Shown: positions 16,049-25,933 of the stretch, piece by piece
Numbering within the stretch: the stretch's first letter is position 1
How the letters are laid out: each line of letters begins with the position of its first letter
Source: Lachnospiraceae bacterium
GTDB taxonomy: Bacteria > Bacillota > Clostridia > Lachnospirales > Lachnospiraceae
DNA length: 64,000 nucleotides
Direction: 5' to 3'
NCBI GenBank assembly: GCA_017623295.1
Contig: JAGAPK010000060.1
Span: 17,275-81,274 of the forward strand
Notes under the pieces: generated by a model
What the model was told of the DNA's origin: nothing
What the model saw: the letters and a program-made list of their open reading frames with translations, nothing else
Databases searched by the model: none
Position numbers and translations under genes: made by a program

Positions 16049-16153
16049 ATTGTTAACAAATTACAGCAATACTTCTCTTTAAGCGAGGATGAAGCAGAAG
16101 AATATGTGAAAAGAATACAGCAAGATATGCAGAAAGAAATGAAAGTTGTTTAA
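16049..16153 (+). CDS. Possible 34-aa protein lacking a canonical start codon
   Basis: A frame open from 16025 to the TAA at 16151 encodes a plausible amphipathic helix with the core YFSLSEDEAEEYVKRIQQ. There is no ATG, GTG or TTG in frame. The only codon well placed behind the purine-rich AGGAAG (16038-16043) is ATT at 16049. Residues 1-34 would be charged and helical. CCTGC and TATCTT further upstream can pair with GCAGG and AAGATA, burying that ribosome binding site. It may be a real small protein with a rare ATT start, or a remnant that lost its start. I do not recognise a family. Confidence 0.35.
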   Translation: MVNKLQQYFSLSEDEAEEYVKRIQQDMQKEMKVV

Positions 16154-16174
16154 ACATAGCAAGCGCGGTATGAT
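16146..16174 (+). promoter_or_regulatory. Promoter of the small gene at 16212 and addBA
   Basis: TTGTTT (16146-16151) and TATGAT (16169-16174), 17-base spacer; the -35 box overlaps the stop codon of the preceding small ORF. Confidence 0.6.
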
Positions 16175-16211
16175 AAAATAAAAGTTAGTAACATTTTAGG
16201 AGGCAATCGGT

Positions 16212-16475
16212 GTGGAAAAAGAAATCTCTTTTCTTAGAAGTTATGATTTTATGAAATTGGGACAGGCAATTAATCATCAGAACTGGCAAGTGGCAGCGAT
16301 GACAGTACAGCGCATGCAAAAGACAGCACAGGAATTGGAAATGGATACCTTTGTCAGACAGTTTACAAATATCAGACAATGTGTGCTTCATAAGCAGGCA
16401 AGACAGGCGAAAGATATTATGGCTGTTATGATGGCGAAAAGAGCACAGATGTTGAACCAGATAACGGAGCAGTAA
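16212..16475 (+). CDS. Small hypothetical protein upstream of addB (87 aa)
   Basis: Not recognised. Soluble, Met- and Gln-rich, predicted all-helical protein of 87 aa with several conserved-looking hydrophobic repeats (AINHQNWQVAAMTVQRMQK, then FTNIRQCVLHKQARQAKDIMAVMM), which suggests a small helical bundle. No membrane segment or metal motif. GTG 16212 has AGGAGG at 16198-16203 in good spacing. It ends 14 bases before addB and shares the promoter at 16146, so it is co-transcribed with the recombination genes; a role in regulating or assisting them cannot be shown from sequence. Confidence 0.75.
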   Translation: MEKEISFLRSYDFMKLGQAINHQNWQVAAMTVQRMQKTAQELEMDTFVRQFTNIRQCVLHKQARQAKDIMAVMMAKRAQMLNQITEQ

Positions 16476-16489
16476 AGAAGGAGAAAAAA

Positions 16490-19400
16490 GTGGCACTTCA
16501 ATTTTACTTCGGCACTTCGGGAGCCGGCAAAAGCAGAAAATTACATGAAGATATTATACAAGCATCCCTAAAAGAGCCGGAACGCAACTTTTTGTTGATT
16601 GTGCCGGATCAGTTTACGATGCAGACACAGATGGATTTGGTTGTGGAGCATCCGAATAAAGGGATTATGAACATTGATGTACTTAGTTTTGGCAGACTGA
16701 CACATCGAATTCTGGAAGAAGTCGGATATGAAGATATTCCGATTCTGGATGACACAGGAAAAAGTCTGATTTTGAGAAAGATTGCAGAAGAAGAACAGTC
16801 CAAACTTACAGTTATCGGAAAGCATCTGCATAAAATTGGTTATATTCATGAAGTGAAGTCGGCTATTTCTGAATTTATGCAGTATGGCATTGGCGTAAAT
16901 GAACTTTCGGAACTGGTTGGCTTTGCGCAGAAAAGAGGAGCCCTTTGCTATAAGTTAAAAGATTTGGAGGTACTATATCAGGGCTTTTTATCTTATATTG
17001 ACAAGAAATTTATTACAACGGAAGAAACGTTAGACAGACTGCGGGAAGCGTTACCGAAGTCAAATATTATTAAAAATAGTGTGATTACGTTTGATGGGTT
17101 TACCGGATTTACACCAATACAGAACCGTGTTATTCAGGAACTTATGCGATTGACTGAAAGAGTCATTATAACGATCACGATTGATACAAACGAGAATCCG
17201 TACCAACTGGATGGGGAACAGAAGCTTTTTCATTTGAGTAAAAAAACGATTGCAGATATGAAGAAGCTGGCAGAAAAAGCAGGAACCGAGGTTCTTCCGG
17301 AAGTACTTTGTGAGGAAAAGATACAGGGCAGAGCACCACGTTTTGCGGACAATCCGGAACTTTCTCATTTGGAACAGAGTCTATTCCGTTATCCGGTAAA
17401 ACCTTACGAAGAACAGGTAGAGCGTGTCCATTTGTTTGAAGCTTCTACGCCAAAAGAGGAAGTGCGCCAGACCTGTATTGAAATCAGACGATTGCTGGAG
17501 GCACAGCCAACGTTACATTATCGGGATGTTGCCGTTGTTACAGGCAATATGGAAACCTATGGAAATGATATTGAAGAGGAGTTTGCCAAGTTTGGAATTC
17601 CGATTTACATGGATAGAACGAGAGGGATTTTAGCGAATCCTTTTACGGAATACATTCGAAGTGCATTACAGATTGTATTGCAGGACTTTAGTAAGGATGC
17701 GGTTTTCCATTATTTGAGAACCGGATTGTGCGGATTTGAGCAGACAAATATTGATCGCTTGGAGAATTATATCCGGCGGTTTGGAATTCGTGGCAGGAAA
17801 CAATGGAGCAATCAGTTTGTTTATAAGGAAGAAGAGGGGGAAAATGGTTTAATTCAGCTTGCACTTTATAATGAGATGCGAGAACAGCTGTTAACCCAGC
17901 TTGCACCATTGCTTGGCGAGCGTGAGACAACCGGCGAATTAGTGCGGGCAGTATACGAGTTTTTGGTACAAAATGAATTGCAGCAGAAGCTGAGTCGCTT
18001 TGAACAGAAATTCAAGGCGGAGGGCGATTTGGCAAGAGCAAAGGAATACGGACAGATTTATGGATTTGTCATTGATTTGTTAGACCAGATAGAAGGACTT
18101 TTACAGGAAGAAAAAATGGATTTGCAGGAGTTCTCCGATATTCTGGATGCTGGTTTTTCGGAAATATCAGTAGGAACGATTCCACAGAATGTTGACAGGG
18201 TGGTAATTGGTGATATAGAAAGAACCCGTTTGAAACAGGTAAAGGTGCTCTTTTTCATGGGAATCAATGATGGCAATATTCCAAAAGGCAGCGGTGGCGG
18301 TGGTATTATTTCTGACATTGACCGGGAATTTTTGCAGGAGTCCGGCTGGGAACTTGCACCGACACCAAGACAGCAGATGTATATTCAGCGTTTTTATCTG
18401 TATCTGAATATGACGAAGCCTTCCGAACAGCTGTATTTATCTTATGCGAAGATTGGCAATGATGGCAAGAGTATGCGCCCGGCGTATTTGATTGACGTCA
18501 TGCAGAAATTATTTCCTACTCTTGTGATAAAAAGACCGGAGCTTTTACCAGTGGAAGAACAGCTTGCAAGTGGTAATGATGGTATAATGCTCTTTACGGA
18601 TTTGCTGCGGGAGTATGCAGCAGAACGATTAAATTCGGGTGAAGAGAAGAAGCTGTTTACCTTTTATCATAGTTATCACAGCAATCCGGTGTATCAGAGC
18701 CAGATAGACCGTTTGCTTGAAACAGCTTTTTATCACTATCAGAGCAATCCGTTGTCTAAGCAGATTACCAAAGCCTTATATGGAAGTCTATTGCAAAACA
18801 GTGTCAGTCGTCTGGAAAAATATGCGGCTTGTGCTTATGCGCATTTCCTACAATATGGACTTTCACTAAAGGAAAGGGAAGAATACAGCTTTGAAGATGT
18901 GGACATGGGAAACGTGTTTCACGGTGTATTAGAGTTATTTGCGGATAAGTTAAAAGAGAATCATTATACATGGTTTGATTTTCCGAAAGAAGTCGGCGAA
19001 CAGATTTTAGACGAGGCAATAGAGGCATACGCGGTAACTTATGGGGAAACCATTCTGTTTTCCAGTGCCAGAAATCAATATCTGTTGTACCGTATTAAGC
19101 GGATTCTGAACCGGACGATACAGACACTGCAGACACAGCTTCGTAAGGGATCTTTTATGCCGGAACACTTTGAGATGTCTTTCTCTATGTTAGAGGATTT
19201 GGATGCTGTAAACATTGCGCTGACCGGAGAAGAGAAAATGAAGCTTCGTGGTCGCATCGACCGGATTGACACATGCGAGGAAGATGATACGGTTTATGTC
19301 AAAGTAATCGATTATAAGTCTGGTACGCGCAAGTTTGATTTGGCGGCATTGTATTATGGCTTACAGTTACAATTGGTGGTCTATATGAATGCGGCAGTAG

Positions 19401-19918
19401 AGATAGAGAAAAAGAAACACCCGGATAAAAAAGTCGTTCCGGCGGCAATGCTTTATTATCATATAGCGGACCCGATGATAGAAGATGGGCAGCGATTGAC
19501 ACCTGAGCAGTTAAACCAGAAATTGTTACAGGAATTGAAGATGACCGGTGTAGTCAATGAAAATGACAGAGCTATCAGTTTATTGGATGGAACATTTTCG
19601 GACAAGTCCGATATTCTCCCGATTGAGCGGAAAAAAGACGGTTCTTTTTCTGCTTACTCAAGTGTCATAAATGAAAAAGATATGGAAACTGTATCGAATT
19701 ATGTAAACTATAAAATTAAGGAACTTGGAACCGGTATTTTGCAGGGGAACATTGCAGTCAATCCATGTGAACAGAACGGAAACAATGCCTGTACCTACTG
19801 TGCATACAAGAGTGTATGTGGCTATGATAAGGGAATTGATGGTTATGAATTGCGAGAACTTGAGAAGCTTCCGCAGGAAGAGGCATTAAAAGCAATGCAG
19901 GAAGCAATGGATTCATAG
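16490..19918 (+). CDS. addB: AddB, helicase-exonuclease subunit
   Basis: Subunit of the AddAB helicase-nuclease, which resects double-strand breaks and recognises Chi for RecA loading. 1142 aa, the usual length. Walker A is GTSGAGKS at residues 8-15. The four cysteines of the nuclease-domain 4Fe-4S cluster are present: C781 (AACAYAHF), then C1101-x2-C1104-x5-C1110, the spacing known from B. subtilis AddB. A RecB-type nuclease core (GRIDRID and VIDYKSGT) lies just before the last three. GTG 16490 follows GAAGGAG. addA follows after 61 bases, which hold no terminator. Confidence 0.97.
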   Translation: MALQFYFGTSGAGKSRKLHEDIIQASLKEPERNFLLIVPDQFTMQTQMDLVVEHPNKGIMNIDVLSFGRLTHRILEEVGYEDIPILDDTGKSLILRKIAEEEQSKLTVIGKHLHKIGYIHEVKSAISEFMQYGIGVNELSELVGFAQKRGALCYKLKDLEVLYQGFLSYIDKKFITTEETLDRLREALPKSNIIKNSVITFDGFTGFTPIQNRVIQELMRLTERVIITITIDTNENPYQLDGEQKLFHLSKKTIADMKKLAEKAGTEVLPEVLCEEKIQGRAPRFADNPELSHLEQSLFRYPVKPYEEQVERVHLFEASTPKEEVRQTCIEIRRLLEAQPTLHYRDVAVVTGNMETYGNDIEEEFAKFGIPIYMDRTRGILANPFTEYIRSALQIVLQDFSKDAVFHYLRTGLCGFEQTNIDRLENYIRRFGIRGRKQWSNQFVYKEEEGENGLIQLALYNEMREQLLTQLAPLLGERETTGELVRAVYEFLVQNELQQKLSRFEQKFKAEGDLARAKEYGQIYGFVIDLLDQIEGLLQEEKMDLQEFSDILDAGFSEISVGTIPQNVDRVVIGDIERTRLKQVKVLFFMGINDGNIPKGSGGGGIISDIDREFLQESGWELAPTPRQQMYIQRFYLYLNMTKPSEQLYLSYAKIGNDGKSMRPAYLIDVMQKLFPTLVIKRPELLPVEEQLASGNDGIMLFTDLLREYAAERLNSGEEKKLFTFYHSYHSNPVYQSQIDRLLETAFYHYQSNPLSKQITKALYGSLLQNSVSRLEKYAACAYAHFLQYGLSLKEREEYSFEDVDMGNVFHGVLELFADKLKENHYTWFDFPKEVGEQILDEAIEAYAVTYGETILFSSARNQYLLYRIKRILNRTIQTLQTQLRKGSFMPEHFEMSFSMLEDLDAVNIALTGEEKMKLRGRIDRIDTCEEDDTVYVKVIDYKSGTRKFDLAALYYGLQLQLVVYMNAAVEIEKKKHPDKKVVPAAMLYYHIADPMIEDGQRLTPEQLNQKLLQELKMTGVVNENDRAISLLDGTFSDKSDILPIERKKDGSFSAYSSVINEKDMETVSNYVNYKIKELGTGILQGNIAVNPCEQNGNNACTYCAYKSVCGYDKGIDGYELRELEKLPQEEALKAMQEAMDS

Positions 19919-19979
19919 GGCATAATGAATTCGCAGGAAACAGTGGATTCGCAGAAAACAGAGTTGAGGAAAGAGTAAT

Positions 19980-22900
19980 ATGAGTGTTTCATTTACAAGT
20001 GAACAACAGAAAGTAATCGACACACATGGCTGTAATCTGTTGGTATCTGCGGCAGCAGGTTCCGGTAAGACTGCAGTTTTGGTGGAGCGAATTGTGAAGA
20101 TGGTCAGTGACGGGGAACACCCGGTAGATATTGACCGTCTTCTTGTGGTAACTTTTACGAATGCGGCGGCAGCAGAAATGCGTGAGCGAATCAGTAATGC
20201 GATAGCCGCCAAACTGGTTAAAGAGCCGGAGAATGAGCATTTACAGCGACAATCTGCGCTTTTGCACAATGCGCAGATTACGACCATAGACAGTTTCTGT
20301 CTGTTTGTGATTCGAAATCATTTTCATACGATTGGACTTGATCCGGGATTCCGAATTGCTGATGAAGGAGAATTGAAGCTGCTTAGGCAGGACGTATTGA
20401 GTGATGTTTTGGAGCAGTGCTATCAACGCGGTGAGGAAGCCTTCTTGCACTGTATGGAATATTTCAGCACTGGAAGTCGTGACAAAGCGGTGGAAGAGGC
20501 GGTTTTGAAATTATATGATTTTGCCATGAGTTATCCGTTTCCGAAGGAATGGCTGAAAGCACGGAAAAGAGATTATCAGATTCCGGAGCAGACAGAGGAT
20601 GAGCCGGACAGCACACTTATGCAGCTTTCGTGGATGCAGGAATTGATGGGAAATACGGATTGGTTGTTACGTGGGATGATAGACCGGATTAGTCAATGTA
20701 TTATCATCTGCGAGGAACCGGACGGACCATACATGTATGGAGAACTATTAGAGCAGGAAAAAGAAAAACTGGAGAAGCTGATAGTTGCAAAAACTTATGA
20801 GGAACGTTACACGGCATTTGAGAAAATAGAGTTTGGCAGACTGCCCTCGAAAAAAGATGATACGGTATCACCGGAGAAACGAGAACTGGTAAAAAATACA
20901 CGAACAGAAATAAAAGAGCAGGTACAGAAGCTGCAAAAAGAATTTTTTGCCTGTTCGGAAGACGAAATAAAACGCCAGATGGAAGTCTGTGAGGAAGCGG
21001 TTTGCGCATTGGTGGATTTGACAGTGCTGTTTCAAGAGAATTTTGAGGCAGCAAAGCGGTCAAAGAATCTGATTGACTTTGATGATATGGAGCACTTTGC
21101 ACTTTCTATTCTATTAGAGAAAAAGGAAAATGGCAGTTTCGCCCCGACCCCTACGGCATTGGAATATCGAAGCCATTTCACAGAGATTTTGATTGACGAA
21201 TATCAGGACAGTAATCTGGTTCAGGAATATTTATTGTCAGCCATTTCCGGAGAAGCAGAGGGAAACTTCAATCGATTTATGGTTGGTGATGTGAAGCAGA
21301 GTATTTATAAATTCCGTCTGGCAAGACCGGAATTGTTTCTGGAGAAATATAATACTTATGACACCACAGAAGGAAAAGAAACGCTTCGAATCGATTTGCA
21401 TAAAAATTTCCGAAGCAGAGAAGAGGTTCTGACCTCGGTTAATGCTGTTTTCTCACAGGTAATGAGACCGAGATTAGGTGGAATTGCATATGATGATGCG
21501 GCAGCGCTGTATCCCGGCGCGGTTTATCCAGAAAGCAAGAATAACACCGAACTGCTTTTGTTTGAGGAAGTGGAAGAAGCCAGAGGGATTGCAGGGAAAA
21601 TAAGAGAACTTATGGCTTCCTTTCAGGTAACGGACAAAGAAACCGGGGAACTTAGAAAAGTCAGCTATAAAGATATTGTGATTCTGCTTCGTACCACAAG
21701 CGGTTGGGATGAAGAGTTTAAGCAGATTTTGGAGGAAGAAGGAATTCCGGTGCACGTAACTTCTAAGACCGGATATTTTGCGGCAATGGAAGTACAGGAA
21801 TTGTTACATTTCCTGCGAGTTCTGGATAATCCGTTACAGGATATTCCATTCTATGGAGTGTTACATTCTTATTTCGGTGGATTTACGGAAGAAGAAATTG
21901 CAGTAGTGAAAGCAGCCTTTCCCAAGAAAAGATATCTGTATGATGCAGCGGTGGAATATGCAGCAGAAAAGAGCGAATCATGTGAACAGGAACGTCATGC
22001 AATAGCAGAAGATAAATATGAACAACTTTATAAGGAAGCTCTTGTGCAGAAGTTGCGCACCTTCCTATCAAAGATAGAGCATTATCGTGAACTGGCAGTT
22101 TATATGCCGGTGCATGAACTGTTGCAGACCATCATCAGAGATTACGCTTATCTTTCTTATGTGGCAGCCAGACCGAGTGGCAATAAACGGCGTGCCAATG
22201 TGGAGATGCTGCTTGTGAAGGCCTCGGATTATGAGAAGACAAGCTATTATGGTCTGTATCATTTCCTGCGTTATATCGAGCAGCTGGAGAAGTATGATGT
22301 AGACTATGGCGAAGCTAATTTGCAGGATGAAAATGCAGATGTGGTGCGAATTATGAGTATTCATAAAAGCAAAGGTCTGGAATTCCCGGTCTGTATCGTA
22401 GCCGGACTGGCAAAGAACTTTAACAACCGGGATACCAATGAACGGTTGGTGCTGGATGTGGATTTGGGAATTGGTGTGGACTATGTGAATTCGAAGCAGA
22501 GAGTTCATAGCCGTAACATTCGCCGGAATTTTATTGCATCCAAAATACGGCAGGACAATCTGGCAGAAGAACTTCGTATTCTGTATGTTGCCATGACGAG
22601 AGCCAAAGAGAAACTGATTATGACAGGCGTTCTGAAAAATCCAGAGAAAAAATTTGCTTCGTTGCAAATCGCACAGGGAATTAAAGAACGGGTTTTTCCT
22701 TATGATATGTTGTTGCAGATGGGAAGCTTTCTGGATGTGATGTTGCTTGCAACTGCCAGAACATTTGAACAGGAAGATAATAAAATAACCGTGTCTGTTA
22801 TCGGTCCTGAAGACATGCTGGAGAAACAGGTAAAAGAGTCGGTAGGAAAAGAAAATGCCAGACAGAAACTTCTTTTATCGAATGGCGAACAGGATATTGA

Positions 22901-23666
22901 TAAAAAACTGATGAAGCAGATGGAAGAAAAATTTTCCTATCAGTATCCGTATGAAAATCTGCGAGAACTTTATACAAAGACAACAGTGTCGGAACTTAAG
23001 AAAGCAGGAATGCAGGAAGATGCGGAATTTGCTTTTTCTTTATATGAAGAAGAACCGATTGTGCCTTATCTGCCCAAATTCATCAAGCAGGAGGAAAAAG
23101 TCAGTGGAACGGACAGAGGTAGTGCGTTCCATAAGGTAATGGAATTGTTTGATTTCAAATCCTTGTTGAGCCAAAATACAGAGGATAAAGTACAGATGAC
23201 AGAAATGGTACAGAATGCGCTTTCACAGATGTTACAGGAAGGAACGCTTTCTAAGACTTATTACGGAGCGGTTTCGGTTCCGAAGCTTGTACTTTTTCTA
23301 CAAAGTGACGTGGCAAAAAGGATGGCAGAGGCTGACAGCAAAGGGAAACTTTATAAGGAGCAGCCTTTTGTACTGGGACTTCCGGCGAATCGTTTGCGGG
23401 AAAATTTCCCGGAACAGGAAACTGTTCTGATTCAGGGAATTATCGATGTTTTCTTTGAAGAAAATGGAAGTTATGTGGTATTGGACTACAAAACAGATGT
23501 GGTAAAAACACCGCAGGAATTGATAAAACGTTATCAGGTACAGTTGGATTATTATGCGGAAGCATTGGAACAACTGTCTGGGTACAAATTTTCCGGCAAG
23601 GGAATGAAGACGGCAGAAAAAATGATATATTCCTTCGGGTTGGGGAAAGAAATACGGTTAGACTAA
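19980..23666 (+). CDS. addA: AddA, helicase-nuclease subunit
   Basis: UvrD-family helicase with a C-terminal RecB nuclease domain, partner of AddB in double-strand break repair, 1228 aa. Walker A AAAGSGKT is at residues 24-31; the UvrD motifs VTFTNAAAAEMRERI, ILIDEYQDSN, VGDVKQSIYKFRLARP, IMSIHKSKGLEFPV and ILYVAMTRAKEKL follow in order. The nuclease site includes VLDYKTD with D1169 and K1171. ATG 19980 has GAGGAAAG upstream. Followed directly by a strong terminator, so addBA is the end of the operon. Confidence 0.97.
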   Translation: MSVSFTSEQQKVIDTHGCNLLVSAAAGSGKTAVLVERIVKMVSDGEHPVDIDRLLVVTFTNAAAAEMRERISNAIAAKLVKEPENEHLQRQSALLHNAQITTIDSFCLFVIRNHFHTIGLDPGFRIADEGELKLLRQDVLSDVLEQCYQRGEEAFLHCMEYFSTGSRDKAVEEAVLKLYDFAMSYPFPKEWLKARKRDYQIPEQTEDEPDSTLMQLSWMQELMGNTDWLLRGMIDRISQCIIICEEPDGPYMYGELLEQEKEKLEKLIVAKTYEERYTAFEKIEFGRLPSKKDDTVSPEKRELVKNTRTEIKEQVQKLQKEFFACSEDEIKRQMEVCEEAVCALVDLTVLFQENFEAAKRSKNLIDFDDMEHFALSILLEKKENGSFAPTPTALEYRSHFTEILIDEYQDSNLVQEYLLSAISGEAEGNFNRFMVGDVKQSIYKFRLARPELFLEKYNTYDTTEGKETLRIDLHKNFRSREEVLTSVNAVFSQVMRPRLGGIAYDDAAALYPGAVYPESKNNTELLLFEEVEEARGIAGKIRELMASFQVTDKETGELRKVSYKDIVILLRTTSGWDEEFKQILEEEGIPVHVTSKTGYFAAMEVQELLHFLRVLDNPLQDIPFYGVLHSYFGGFTEEEIAVVKAAFPKKRYLYDAAVEYAAEKSESCEQERHAIAEDKYEQLYKEALVQKLRTFLSKIEHYRELAVYMPVHELLQTIIRDYAYLSYVAARPSGNKRRANVEMLLVKASDYEKTSYYGLYHFLRYIEQLEKYDVDYGEANLQDENADVVRIMSIHKSKGLEFPVCIVAGLAKNFNNRDTNERLVLDVDLGIGVDYVNSKQRVHSRNIRRNFIASKIRQDNLAEELRILYVAMTRAKEKLIMTGVLKNPEKKFASLQIAQGIKERVFPYDMLLQMGSFLDVMLLATARTFEQEDNKITVSVIGPEDMLEKQVKESVGKENARQKLLLSNGEQDIDKKLMKQMEEKFSYQYPYENLRELYTKTTVSELKKAGMQEDAEFAFSLYEEEPIVPYLPKFIKQEEKVSGTDRGSAFHKVMELFDFKSLLSQNTEDKVQMTEMVQNALSQMLQEGTLSKTYYGAVSVPKLVLFLQSDVAKRMAEADSKGKLYKEQPFVLGLPANRLRENFPEQETVLIQGIIDVFFEENGSYVVLDYKTDVVKTPQELIKRYQVQLDYYAEALEQLSGYKFSGKGMKTAEKMIYSFGLGKEIRLD

Positions 23667-23694
23667 GCGTGTTCAAAGAAATAAAAATAGTGTA

Positions 23695-23747
23695 GAAGAT
23701 AGTGCATTTGAAGTAATTATACTTCATTGCAACTATCTTCTTTTTTT
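23695..23747 (+). terminator. Terminator of addBA
   Basis: GAAGATAGT pairs with ACTATCTTC, with an inner GAAGT/ACTTC hairpin in the loop, followed by seven T residues. Confidence 0.92.
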
Positions 23748-23884
23748 ACGTTGTTTTACTTTTACCTTAATTATAATTTACAAAATTTTACAGGCACATG
23801 ATAGTTGCTTTACATGGGGATTTGCTATATTCAGACGTAGAGAGATGTAAAGGTTGGGAAAATTAAGTCATTAGGAGGCGTATC

Positions 23885-25048
23885 GTGACAGAGACAGAAA
23901 TTGTACTGAAAAATGTGTGTAAAGTTTATGACAATGGATTTGAGGCAGTGCGTGATGTAAATCTGCAAATTCGACCAAAAGAATTCATTATTTTTGTAGG
24001 ACCGTCAGGATGTGGTAAATCAACTACCTTGCGTATGATTGCCGGTCTGGAAGAAATTTCATCAGGAGAACTTTGGATTGGAGATGTTTTGGCAAACTTT
24101 CTGGAACCCAAGGAGCGAGAACTGTCAATGGTATTCCAGAATTATGCTTTATATCCCAATATGAGCGTATATAAGAACATTGCTTTTTCACTGGAAATAA
24201 GAGGTGTTAAAAAAGCAGAAGTGGATAAAAGAGTAAAAGAAACGGCAAAGCTGTTAGGTTTAGAAGAGGTGCTTGACCGAAGACCGAAGGATTTGTCCGG
24301 TGGACAGAGACAGCGAGTGGCTATTGGCAATGCAATTATCCGTAATCCGGAAATTTTGTTGATGGATGAACCACTTTCCAATCTGGATGCGAAGCTGCGC
24401 GGACAGATGAGAGTAGAACTTGCGAAGCTTCATGAGACATTGGGAAATACCATTATTTATGTAACGCATGACCAGACCGAGGCGATGACACTTGGTACCA
24501 GAATTGTAGTTATGAATGAAGGTGTGATTCAACAGGTTGATACGCCGGAACGTCTTTATGATAATCCGGTAAATCAGTTTGTGGCAGGATTTATTGGTTC
24601 TCCGGCAATGAATTTTATTGATTGCACCATTCAGAGAAATGCAGCAGTTCTGCAGATGGGCATTGAGAGAATTGGTTGTAATGCTAAAATTGCAGGTTGG
24701 TTAGAAGATATCGAGAAGCGTAGTGATTTGGTTGTTGGAATACGCCCGGAAGCGTTTCTGGATGAATACCGTAAGGAAAAGATGCAACGGGATGATTTGG
24801 GCGACGACCAGAAAATGATTGTTACAATAACACATCGAGAACTTCTGGGTAATGAAGTTTTGTTATATTTTGACTTCTGTGGTAAAAACTGCTGCATGAA
24901 AGCATCGGTTGATAATTATGCCAAAGCAGGAAATATGATTCCGGTCTGGGTAGATGTGAACAAAATCCATCTTTTTGATAAAGAAACCGGTAAGAATCTA
25001 TTCTATGAAAAAAACTTTTCCATAGGAAAAGAGAAAGCAAATAGATGA
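23885..25048 (+). CDS. ugpC: ABC transporter ATPase, UgpC/MsmK type
   Basis: ATPase of a carbohydrate/glycerol-3-phosphate type (CUT1) importer, 387 aa. Walker A GPSGCGKST (39-47), signature LSGGQRQR, Walker B ILLMDEPLSNLDAKLR and the H-loop YVTHDQTEA are intact; the C-terminal third is the OB-fold TOBE-type regulatory domain. GTG 23885 follows TTAGGAGG. It heads an operon with two permeases, a binding protein and glpQ, so a dedicated role in glycerol-3-phosphate or glycerophosphodiester uptake is likely, although UgpC/MsmK ATPases can serve several importers. Promoter boxes are ambiguous (TTTACA 23787 or TTGCTT 23805 with TATATT 23826). Confidence 0.9.
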   Translation: MTETEIVLKNVCKVYDNGFEAVRDVNLQIRPKEFIIFVGPSGCGKSTTLRMIAGLEEISSGELWIGDVLANFLEPKERELSMVFQNYALYPNMSVYKNIAFSLEIRGVKKAEVDKRVKETAKLLGLEEVLDRRPKDLSGGQRQRVAIGNAIIRNPEILLMDEPLSNLDAKLRGQMRVELAKLHETLGNTIIYVTHDQTEAMTLGTRIVVMNEGVIQQVDTPERLYDNPVNQFVAGFIGSPAMNFIDCTIQRNAAVLQMGIERIGCNAKIAGWLEDIEKRSDLVVGIRPEAFLDEYRKEKMQRDDLGDDQKMIVTITHRELLGNEVLLYFDFCGKNCCMKASVDNYAKAGNMIPVWVDVNKIHLFDKETGKNLFYEKNFSIGKEKANR

Positions 25049-25066
25049 AAGGAAAAATAAATTAAG

Positions 25067-25933
25067 ATGAAAAGCAAAGTAAAAAAATTCAGTGTGGAAC
25101 CTTATACATATCTGATACCAAGTATTCTGATATTTAGTATCTTTCTGTTTTATCCTTTTTTTAAAACAATTTATCTGAGTTTATACAAAACAGATAAGAT
25201 GGGTCTTCCTAAGAAATTTGTGGGACTGGAAAATTATATTAACTTATTAACTTCCAAGTCTTTTTATAACAGTCTTGCAGTTACATTGATTTTCGTTGCC
25301 ATTGTTGTAGTAGGCAGTATGGTGATTGGTCTGGCAGGAGCTGTTTTGTGTAATAAGGCATTTCCGGGTATTCGTATTTTCAGTACCGCCTATGCATTGC
25401 CAATGGCGATTGCAAGTAGTTCGGCAGCTATGATTTTCAAAATAATGCTGCATCCTTCGGTTGGTATTCTGAACAAAATTCTTGGACTGAACATTAACTG
25501 GGTTGCCGACCCGAAATATGCACTTGTGTGTGTGGCATTGTTGACGGCATGGCTTAACTCAGGTATTAACTTCCTGTATTTCAGTGCCGGACTCAGTAAT
25601 ATTGATGAAACGATTTATGAAAGAGCCAGTGTAGATGGAGCTTCTGAATTTCAGAAGTTTACCCGTCTGACTTTGCCGGGACTTAGCCCGATTATCTTTT
25701 ACACATTAGTGGTAGATATTATTCAGGCATTCCAGTCATTCGGACAGGTTAAAATCTTGACACAGGGTGGACCGGGCGAAAGCACGAATCTGATTGTTTA
25801 CTCCATTTATAGGGATGCATTCTTTAACTTCCGTTTCGGAAGTGCAGCTGCACAGTCAGTCGTTTTATTCATCATTATTATGGCACTCACTTTGATTATG
25901 TTTAAGGTGGAAAAGAAAGGAGTTAAATATTAA
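25067..25933 (+). CDS. ugpA: Sugar/glycerol-3-phosphate ABC permease, UgpA type
   Basis: Inner-membrane permease of the CUT1 family, 288 aa, six hydrophobic segments. The EAA loop reads YERASVDGASEFQKFTRLTLPGLSP with the invariant Gly in place, around residues 184-208. It pairs with the second permease at 25933; the stop and start codons overlap by one base (TAATG), which points to coupled translation and equal stoichiometry. Confidence 0.92.
   Translation: MKSKVKKFSVEPYTYLIPSILIFSIFLFYPFFKTIYLSLYKTDKMGLPKKFVGLENYINLLTSKSFYNSLAVTLIFVAIVVVGSMVIGLAGAVLCNKAFPGIRIFSTAYALPMAIASSSAAMIFKIMLHPSVGILNKILGLNINWVADPKYALVCVALLTAWLNSGINFLYFSAGLSNIDETIYERASVDGASEFQKFTRLTLPGLSPIIFYTLVVDIIQAFQSFGQVKILTQGGPGESTNLIVYSIYRDAFFNFRFGSAAAQSVVLFIIIMALTLIMFKVEKKGVKY

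Noticed and set aside
22068-22667. Minus-strand 199-aa ORF inside addA
   Set aside because: Antisense to conserved UvrD motifs, with no ribosome binding site and no recognisable features.
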